From: an uncultured Oribacterium sp.
GTDB lineage: Bacteria > Bacillota > Clostridia > Lachnospirales > Lachnospiraceae
Assembly (NCBI GenBank): GCA_900772695.1
Contig: CAAGRO010000065.1
Span: 1-11,294 of the forward strand
Reading direction: 5' to 3'
DNA: 11,294 bases
The notes beneath the pieces were generated by a model. That model saw nothing but the letters and a program-made list of their open reading frames with translations. It had not been told where the DNA came from and ran no database searches. Shown one piece after another: positions 5,966-11,294 of this stretch; position 1 is the stretch's first letter; every line of letters begins with the position of its first letter. The position numbers were made by a program, and so were the translations under genes.

Positions 5966-6352
5966 CTACATAGAGGTCTTTATGTGCTCAATCAGAGACG
6001 CGTCCGCCGGCAGCCACGGAACGCTCTCCAGTGTTTCCTTCGTCAGCCAACGGGCATCCTCTGCTTCCTTCAGCACCAGCTGACCGACGACAACCTCCGC
6101 CCAGAAACAGTCCATACTGAGATGAAACGCCGGGTAATCGTACTCGATCGTATCGATCAGCTCTCCGACCCGAATCTCCGTATCCAACTCCTCACGAATT
6201 TCCCGGACCAGCGCCTCCTCGGGTGTCTCCCCCGCTTCGATCTTTCCACCCGGGAACTCCCACCAGCCCTTGTATTCACCATAACCGCGTGCCGTCGCGA
6301 AGATCCGATCGCCGTCACGGATCACTGCTGCCACGACTCTTACTGTCTTCAT
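5966..6352 (-). CDS. MutT-like Nudix hydrolase (nucleoside triphosphate pyrophosphohydrolase)
   Basis: A 128-residue Nudix hydrolase that cleaves (d)NTPs to monophosphate and pyrophosphate; closest in appearance to MutT and NudG-type enzymes that clear oxidised or modified nucleotides. WWEFPGGKIEAGE leads into the Nudix box GGKIEAGETPEEALVREIRE and then EELDTEI, with the metal-binding REIREEL helix intact at about residues 50-56. Length and the MKTVRVVAAVIRDGDRIFATARG beginning suit MutT. AAAGGAG lies 8 bases before the ATG. The gene starts 24 bases after the helicase stop on the same strand with no terminator between, so the two are cotranscribed. This suggests nucleotide-pool cleaning or removal of a nucleotide signal alongside DNA processing; the actual substrate cannot be told from sequence. 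Confidence 0.92.
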   Translation of the reverse strand: MKTVRVVAAVIRDGDRIFATARGYGEYKGWWEFPGGKIEAGETPEEALVREIREELDTEIRVGELIDTIEYDYPAFHLSMDCFWAEVVVGQLVLKEAEDARWLTKETLESVPWLPADASLIEHIKTSM

Positions 6353-6376
6353 TTAATGCATCTCCTTTTTTCATTC

Positions 6377-9300
6377 TCAGCTTACGATCAGCTTGTTCGT
6401 CTGTCGGATGTACTTCGCCGGGATCTCCGCTGCGAGTCGCCAGGTGATACTCATCGGGTTACTGCCGGTATGCTGCACGTAGTCGACGAAGCCGAGCACG
6501 CTGTAGGATGCGGTACCGCCCCAAGCGTCCTTTTTCGCATCGCGGACACAGAGGAGGATACGACTGCCCTCGGCGCGGTGGTGGATGTAGCGCTGCCCGG
6601 TCTTCGAGCGGTCACTGGTCGTGCTCTGGCTCTGCCAGTGGAACAGCGTTTTATTGATGGAGTAATCCTGATACATCGTGGTCGGCGAGTAGTCCTTATC
6701 CGACTTGTTGAGGGTCACGAAGAGCACATCCAGCTTCTTATCCGGGAGCCACTTCACGCCCTCACGAACGGTCGCCGGCTTCATGAAATCGAGCGCCACG
6801 AGCAGCTGGTCACGCGAGTAGGTACAGTGCAGGTCGATCGGGCACGCGAAGTCGAAGTCGAGCGGCTGATCGAGGATATCGATGTGTGCATAGCGGTACT
6901 GCATGAGCGCGAGCATCTCGTCGCGAAGCACCGGACTCGCCGCCAGTGTGCGGAGATGCCGGTACGCCGCCTCCGGATGCGCGAAATCGATCACGTCCAT
7001 CCACACCGTCACATAGAACATCTGCAGCATCCGCTTCTCCAGCATATCGAGCGTCTCGAAATCGAGCCGATCCAGCACTGCCAGTACCCGGATGATAAAC
7101 TGCAGCAGACGTCGAGAGTCGATTGATGCCAGTCGTGCCAGCGCCTTCGTGATTTCCTTTTCCTCCGGTTCTCCGAAGTCCTCCTTCACGCCGGCATAGA
7201 CGCAAAGTCGCGCAAAATTATCCTTCTTATAGATCGCGCGCGGGTCCATGCGGTAACTGTCGAGGAAGTTCCCGAGGGTCAATGCTTTTCCCGTGTCCTC
7301 TTCATAGGATGCGATCTTCGCAACGATGCCGTTACGGGTCTCGATGGAGCTCCGGATGTTCTGAAGCACGTATTCACTTGCCTTCTTCTCAAGGTAGATG
7401 TAGCAGCCCTTCGGCACCGAAACGAAGCCCTTCTTCAGCTCATACTCCACACTGTGCTTCGTATTCGAAAGAAGCGCCGCAAATTTCTCCTCATAGTTGT
7501 ACTTCTTATTCGCCTGTCCGATGAAATCCAGCACCGTCAGACAGTCCTTGCGCTCATCGAGTCGCAGTCCTCGTCCGAGCTGCTGCAGGAAAATCGTGAG
7601 GGATTCCGTCGGTCGCAGGAACAGCACCGTGTTGACGGCGGTGATATCCACACCCTCATTGTAAAGATCCACCACGAAGATCACCTTGAGCTCGCCGCTT
7701 TCGAGGCGCTTCTTCGCGGTCGCACGGTCTTCCTTACTGGAATCGGAATCCAGCTCGAGGGCCGGGATCGCATGACGATTGAAGAAGTCCGTCATGAACT
7801 TCGCATGCTCCTTCGACACACAGAAGCCGAGGGCCTTCATGTCCGCCACCGACGTAGTGTACTTTTCAACATTGGCGATCACATGCTGCGCACGCTTTTC
7901 AGCGACCGCACCGCTCAGCGAATAAATGTCACTCAGCGCGTGGCGATCATAGCCGCCGCGCACCCAGCGCACGTCCTTCAGGTCCACGGTATCCGACACG
8001 CCGAAGTACTGGAACGGACAGAGGAGCTTCCGGTCGATGGCCTCCGGAAGGCGGATTTCGGCCGCGATACGGCCACCGAAGTACTGGAGAATATCCTCAC
8101 CATCCATTCGTTCCGGCGTCGCGGTAAGACCGAGCAGGATTTTCGGATCAAATGTATGCAGTGGCTCCTGGTAGATGGCGGCTGCCGCGTGATGGAACTC
8201 ATCCACCACGATGAAGTCATAGTAATCCTTCGGCAGGTTCTGATAAAACTTCGTCGAGTTCAGGGTCTGGATCGACACGAAGAGATGATCGAGGGCTTCC
8301 GGCTTATGGCTGCCGACCCACAGGTCTCCGAAATTGAGATCGTGAAGCACGCCGCGGAAGGTTTCGATGCTCTGCTCGAGGATCTCCTCCCGGTGCGCCA
8401 CGAAAAGGAGGCGGTTCTGCTCGCCCGGATGCGCCTTGCAGAAGCGCGCATAGTCAAAGGCAGAAATCACGGTTTTTCCACAGCCGGTCGCGGCGACGAC
8501 CAGGTTCCGGGTGTGCCCAAAGACCTGCCGCTCGACCTCGAGCTTATCGAGAATCTCCTGCTGATAGGCATACGGACGGATATCGAACACGAACTTTCGC
8601 TCTGTGCCCTCCCCGACGTACTTTTCATTTCGAAGCGCCTGGATGAGGCGGTCCCGCTGAGACGCATCATAGAGCACGAATTCACTGTCGTTCCAGTAGC
8701 TTGCGAAGGTGGCCTGAACCTTCCCGATCGTATCCGCCATATCCTTCTCGGCGGCCTTTACGTTCCACTCGAGGCCACTCGTGAGGGCCGCGTTCGACAT
8801 GTTGGAGGAGCCGATATAGGCCGTCGTGAAGCCGGTATCGCGGTAGAAAATATAGGATTTCGCGTGAAGGCGCGTCCGCTTCGTGTCATAGGATATTTTA
8901 ATCTCGGTATTCGGCAGCTTGTCGAGCTCCTCGACGGCCTTCACATCCGTCGCGCCCATGTAGGAGGTACAGATGACACGAAGCTTTCCGCCATGTACAG
9001 TGAAGCTTCGCAGCTCCTCCAGAAGCTCGCGGAGCCCGCTCCACTTGATGAAGGATACGAGCATATCGATCCGATCTGCAGAGACGATCTCCTTCTTGAG
9101 CTCCGTCAGCATCTGTGGCTCGCGGGAAGCGCCCGTGAACAGGCTGCTGTATGCCATCGAGGTCTCCGGACGCAGCGCATCCTTCGCCTTCTTCCCGAGC
9201 AGGCGCTGCTCATCCTTCTCACTTAGAAGGCTCAGAAGCTGCTCTCCCGGATGCTCGATCTGCAGCGCCTCATCCGCCGCCACATCCATCGAGCCGATGA

Positions 9301-9520
9301 CCTTATTGATATAGGCGATCTGATCACTCAGCGCCTGATCGCCCGAGGCCTCATAAATCGCGTCCATCTTCCGTTTCATGAGCTCTGCCGCGTAGGTCGC
9401 AAGCACCCGCGATGCCTCCGCAGAATCCACCTTCTCCTGATAGCGGCACTCCTCCGGCACCGACGCCAGCTCCTCATTCATCTGCTTATTTATGATCTGC
9501 TCATATAAACCGGGTTTCAT
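6377..9520 (-). CDS. PLD-nuclease/SF2 helicase fusion with DUF3427 C-terminus
   Basis: A 1047-residue cytoplasmic three-part protein. After a helical N-terminus, a phospholipase-D-type nuclease domain (about 120-285) has one HKD motif: RTRLHAKSYIF gives His219 and Lys221, and YIGSSNMS follows. With a single motif, such domains normally act as dimers. The SF2 helicase (about 310-680) shows Walker A AATGCGKT (Lys349), the DEAH-like box VVDEFHHA (440-443), motif III LTATPER, and motifs V-VI (YNEGVDIT, QQLGRGLRL with Arg650 and Arg653), all intact. Residues about 690-1047 match the DUF3427 region, ending with conserved features such as TTMYQDYSIN, LFHWQSQS and GQRYIHH. GAGGG lies just before the ATG. 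Similar fusions are known but their biological role is poorly defined; DNA repair or defence is likely. It is cotranscribed with the downstream Nudix gene. Confidence 0.93.
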   Translation of the reverse strand: MKPGLYEQIINKQMNEELASVPEECRYQEKVDSAEASRVLATYAAELMKRKMDAIYEASGDQALSDQIAYINKVIGSMDVAADEALQIEHPGEQLLSLLSEKDEQRLLGKKAKDALRPETSMAYSSLFTGASREPQMLTELKKEIVSADRIDMLVSFIKWSGLRELLEELRSFTVHGGKLRVICTSYMGATDVKAVEELDKLPNTEIKISYDTKRTRLHAKSYIFYRDTGFTTAYIGSSNMSNAALTSGLEWNVKAAEKDMADTIGKVQATFASYWNDSEFVLYDASQRDRLIQALRNEKYVGEGTERKFVFDIRPYAYQQEILDKLEVERQVFGHTRNLVVAATGCGKTVISAFDYARFCKAHPGEQNRLLFVAHREEILEQSIETFRGVLHDLNFGDLWVGSHKPEALDHLFVSIQTLNSTKFYQNLPKDYYDFIVVDEFHHAAAAIYQEPLHTFDPKILLGLTATPERMDGEDILQYFGGRIAAEIRLPEAIDRKLLCPFQYFGVSDTVDLKDVRWVRGGYDRHALSDIYSLSGAVAEKRAQHVIANVEKYTTSVADMKALGFCVSKEHAKFMTDFFNRHAIPALELDSDSSKEDRATAKKRLESGELKVIFVVDLYNEGVDITAVNTVLFLRPTESLTIFLQQLGRGLRLDERKDCLTVLDFIGQANKKYNYEEKFAALLSNTKHSVEYELKKGFVSVPKGCYIYLEKKASEYVLQNIRSSIETRNGIVAKIASYEEDTGKALTLGNFLDSYRMDPRAIYKKDNFARLCVYAGVKEDFGEPEEKEITKALARLASIDSRRLLQFIIRVLAVLDRLDFETLDMLEKRMLQMFYVTVWMDVIDFAHPEAAYRHLRTLAASPVLRDEMLALMQYRYAHIDILDQPLDFDFACPIDLHCTYSRDQLLVALDFMKPATVREGVKWLPDKKLDVLFVTLNKSDKDYSPTTMYQDYSINKTLFHWQSQSTTSDRSKTGQRYIHHRAEGSRILLCVRDAKKDAWGGTASYSVLGFVDYVQHTGSNPMSITWRLAAEIPAKYIRQTNKLIVS

Positions 9521-9555
9521 AGACTTCCCTCACATTTTTGTTCTCGATAAACTCC

Positions 9556-9613
9556 AGTATAGCACCCCGATGTCAGCATTGGCCTGATGCTCACTATGAT
9601 TCTGATTATACCA
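9556..9613 (-). promoter_or_regulatory. Candidate promoters of the helicase-Nudix operon
   Basis: Two extended -10 elements lie upstream of the helicase on the minus strand: TGGTATAAT (9605-9613) and TGCTATACT (9556-9564). Neither has a clear -35. The nearer one would give a leader of about 30 bases, the farther about 80. I cannot choose between them from sequence alone. Confidence 0.4.
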
Positions 9614-9643
9614 GGCGATGGGACATATTTCTGCACATCTCGT

Positions 9644-9677
9644 GTATACACAAAGAGCCATGCGCTGGCATGACTCT
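9644..9677 (-). terminator. Likely terminator of the XRE-cupin gene
   Basis: On the minus strand AGAGTCATGC (9677-9668) pairs with GCATGGCTCT (9663-9654) over ten base pairs around CAGC, then TTGTGTAT follows. The single non-Watson-Crick pair is a G-U only in minus-strand RNA (C-A on the other strand), so it favours termination of the XRE transcript. The T tract is short, so efficiency is uncertain. Confidence 0.5.
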
Positions 9678-9761
9678 GTACGTGTATTTTTATATGTTGT
9701 TTCCGATGGCACCGTTCAGCTGAGGGGCCTCCGTGCCAAGGACCACACCTTCGCGTTTCGA

Positions 9762-10316
9762 TCAGAACGATGGCGGAGTGATGGCGAAGATGACGCGGGC
9801 GTCGGTGGTGCCGCGGTTATGCCATACGTGTGCGGCATACGGCGGGATGCGCACGCTGTCGTCTGCGGTGAGCGGGAACTCGGCACTGTTCAGCTCCAGG
9901 ACGACGTTGTCACCGGAAATCAGGTAGGCGACTTCCTCGCCCTCGTGGCTGCGGGCGTCGCGGTAGGAGCTCATACCGGCCGGGATGATCATCATGCAGA
10001 ACTCGATGCTGCCCTTCGTGTCCGGTGTCAGAAGCTCATAGCGCACATCCGGCGAGCTTTTGAAACCGAGGGAAAGACGGTCCTCCGGGTGAACGATCGG
10101 AGATTCATGGTCTTCTTCGCGGAAAAACATATAGATCGGCGTGTCCAGTGCAGTGGCGATGCTGCGAAGCGTATTGATCGACGGATTGACCAGGTCGTTC
10201 TCGATCTGACTCAGCATCGACGGTGTGATCTCTGCGAGATTCGCCGTTTTCCGCACGGAAAAGCCCTTCGCCGAGCGGATTTCCTGTATCTTTTTACCGA
10301 GACTAAGTCCATTCAT
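9762..10316 (-). CDS. XRE-family transcriptional regulator with cupin sensor domain
   Basis: A 184-residue regulator. The N-terminal XRE helix-turn-helix (about 5-62) reads LGKKIQEIRSAKGFSVRKTA, then ITPSMLSQIENDLVNPSINTL. The C-terminal cupin barrel (about 105-183) shows HEGEEVAYLISG, LTADDSVRIPPYAAHVWHN and ends AITPPSF, the usual pattern of the PuuR-like HTH-cupin group. The cupin normally binds a small metabolite and the HTH represses uptake or catabolic genes. AAGGGGG precedes the ATG by about 8 bases, and a near-consensus promoter lies upstream, so the gene has its own transcript. No transporter or enzyme sits next to it in the window, so its target is unknown. Confidence 0.93.
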   Translation of the reverse strand: MNGLSLGKKIQEIRSAKGFSVRKTANLAEITPSMLSQIENDLVNPSINTLRSIATALDTPIYMFFREEDHESPIVHPEDRLSLGFKSSPDVRYELLTPDTKGSIEFCMMIIPAGMSSYRDARSHEGEEVAYLISGDNVVLELNSAEFPLTADDSVRIPPYAAHVWHNRGTTDARVIFAITPPSF

Positions 10317-10357
10317 ATATTGGTCCCCCTTATGAGCCGCAAAAAACTATGTCTTAA

Positions 10358-10386
10358 ATTATCACACACTAACTCAATGAAGTCAA
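10358..10386 (-). promoter_or_regulatory. Sigma-A-type promoter of the XRE-cupin gene
   Basis: On the minus strand TTGACT (10386-10381), exactly 17 bases, then GATAAT (10363-10358) differ from consensus by one base in each box. Transcription would start near 10351, giving a leader of about 35 bases before the ATG at 10316. Confidence 0.75.
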
Positions 10387-10428
10387 ACAGTAGTGAAGTG
10401 CGCCCCGCATTCCCAATGGTTATATCAA

Positions 10429-10729
10429 TCATCCAGTATAGCATGTGACCGCGTGTGGCATCCGTCTGGTTCCGCCGTCACGGGCATGCACAGGATCCGC
10501 ATCAGTGGGCAGCTCATATTTCCGTGAAGCTGAGACCGCCATCCTCCGTCATGAAGATGCCGGATCCGTCGCCGGATGTGCTCTGCAGCCCGATGAAACC
10601 GAAGCTTTCATCGAAGAACTCGATCCCCTCCGCGACGCCGGCACTGCCATCAAAGGGATCTTCGTTGATGCGAGTCCACTGGTTTCCGGCATCCGTCGAC
10701 TTCTCGAGACTATCGACGCTTTTCTTCAT
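10429..10729 (-). pseudogene. Frameshifted remnant of a BNR/Asp-box beta-propeller protein
   Basis: A minus-strand frame from ATG 10729 gives 71 residues with two Asp boxes, STDAGNQW and TEDGGLSF. Between them, GVAEGIEFFDESFGFIGL is typical of BNR-repeat (sialidase/Ycf48-like) propellers. The frame stops at TGA 10516-10514 right after SFTEI. One frame over, the reading continues without a gap as ELPTDADPV..., which is what follows the Asp box in this family, and ends at 10431-10429. So a single-base change near 10515 has broken it. The N-terminal blades and any signal peptide are missing: upstream of 10729 the frame stays open to 10798 but shows no similarity. GGGGAG a few bases before the ATG could still drive a 71-residue peptide. 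A secreted or surface propeller ancestor is inferred. Confidence 0.55.
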
Positions 10730-10889
10730 GATGACTCCCCGGAAGATGATAATGATCACTCTATAAAAGCGGTGGATGGTCCGATGAGACAGGCCCACCC
10801 GGATCAGTTTTCGTTTTAAACTAAAAAAAGCAGGGTTCTATTCTATCGCAGATCAGACGAGAAAAAACGAAAGAATTATGGTCGATTTA

Positions 10890-10919
10890 TGGAGATTTAG
10901 TCACGAAATATTGTATTAT
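10890..10919 (+). promoter_or_regulatory. Candidate promoter of the TetR-family gene
   Basis: TGGAGA (10890-10895), an 18-base spacer and TATTAT (10914-10919) form a modest sigma-A-like promoter in AT-rich DNA. The predicted start near 10926 leaves a leader of about 60 bases that contains two palindromes. Confidence 0.35.
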
Positions 10920-10943
10920 AGGATACATAAATGCCGGTTTGCG

Positions 10944-10967
10944 GGGCATGAATATGCCCGTATACGG
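10944..10967 (+). promoter_or_regulatory. Adjacent palindromes before the TetR-family gene, possible operator
   Basis: GGGCAT-GAAT-ATGCCC (10944-10959) is directly followed, with overlap, by the perfect 10-base palindrome CCGTATACGG (10958-10967). Both lie between the candidate promoter and the ribosome binding site. TetR regulators usually bind such palindromes to repress themselves; this is inferred from position and symmetry only. Confidence 0.4.
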
Positions 10968-10987
10968 CGAGGTAAAGGAGTGGCAGA

Positions 10988-11294
10988 ATGGCGAAATTTA
11001 CCCGACAGGCGATCATGTACAGCACGCTGAAGCTCTTGCAGGTAAAACCGATCGATAAGATCACGGTGCGTGATATCTGTGATCAGTGTGAGCTTACACG
11101 AAATACGTTTTACTACTATTTCAGTGATATCTATGAGGTGGTAGAGGAGCTTCTGAAATTCGAGACGGATAAGTCGCTTTCCGAGCAGCGGGAGTTTGAC
11201 AGCCTGTATGATGAATATCTTCAGAAGTATCACCTCGTGCTGGAGTATAAGAACGCAGTCTATCATCTATACCACTCGAAAAACCGGGACATGA
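10988..11294 (+). CDS. TetR/AcrR-family regulator, N-terminal part (cut by window end)
   Basis: The frame opens at ATG 10988 and runs to the window edge without a stop (102 complete codons). GGAG (10977-10980) lies 7 bases before the start. The first 55 or so residues form a TetR DNA-binding domain: helix 1 MAKFTRQAIMYSTLKLLQ, then ITVRDICDQCELTRNTFYYY and FSDIYEVVEELL, with the YYYFSDIYE pattern at the end of the recognition helix. The helices after it belong to a ligand-binding domain of the DhaS-like TetR_C group by general appearance, but its end is outside the window, so length and ligand are unknown. No target gene is visible; a palindromic leader suggests self-regulation. Confidence 0.88.
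   Translation, partial: MAKFTRQAIMYSTLKLLQVKPIDKITVRDICDQCELTRNTFYYYFSDIYEVVEELLKFETDKSLSEQREFDSLYDEYLQKYHLVLEYKNAVYHLYHSKNRDM

Noticed and set aside
5765..7126. 453-codon plus-strand open frame
   Set aside because: It lies antisense to the Nudix gene and the end of the helicase, both of which have clear motifs and ribosome binding sites; its own sequence is Arg/His/Leu-rich without any recognisable domain.
7454..9226. 590-codon plus-strand open frame opposite the helicase
   Set aside because: It is antisense to the conserved helicase and nuclease motifs, and its composition is typical of a complementary-strand shadow in GC-rich coding DNA.
10916..11266. 116-codon minus-strand open frame at the right edge
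   Set aside because: It is antisense to the TetR N-terminal domain, which has a proper start, binding site and HTH pattern.

Overview
The window looks like chromosome from a low-to-moderate-GC Firmicute, most likely a gut-type clostridium (Lachnospiraceae-like). This is inferred from AGGAGG-type ribosome binding sites before nearly every gene, sigma-A-like promoters, and the families present: OmpR-type response regulator, FCD-GntR, RspB-like zinc dehydrogenase, XRE-cupin and TetR. GC is above 50% in genes and clearly lower in intergenic DNA. No rRNA, tRNA, CRISPR array or complete insertion sequence is visible.

Layout. 1-287 is dominated by a three-tier inverted repeat (48-281) ending 6 bp past the end of a sensor kinase gene; a possible gene fragment reads off the left edge. 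288-3255 (minus) is a two-component operon: an OmpR/PhoB response regulator followed 4 bp later by a dCache-type membrane histidine kinase carrying a C-terminal receiver that has lost its phosphoacceptor. Divergent from it, 3469-4146 (plus) is an FCD-type GntR regulator, followed after a terminator and a 290-bp AT-rich control region by an RspB-like zinc dehydrogenase (4582-5607). A 12-bp motif, CTTGTATGNAAG, occurs four times around these two genes and probably marks the GntR operators. A long bidirectional terminator (5721-5768) separates this from a minus-strand pair: a 1047-residue PLD-nuclease/SF2-helicase/DUF3427 protein (6377-9520) and, 24 bp downstream, a MutT-like Nudix hydrolase (5966-6352). 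Next comes an XRE-cupin regulator (9762-10316, minus), a frameshifted remnant of a BNR/Asp-box repeat protein (10429-10729, minus), and the start of a TetR-family regulator (10988 onward, plus) cut by the window edge.

How the genes work together. The GntR protein probably controls itself and the dehydrogenase, in the manner of the E. coli RspR/RspB pair, in sugar-acid or polyol catabolism. The kinase and regulator form one translationally coupled signalling unit. The helicase-nuclease and the Nudix enzyme form one transcription unit that most plausibly serves DNA repair or defence, though its role is not established. The remaining regulators have no obvious target inside the window.
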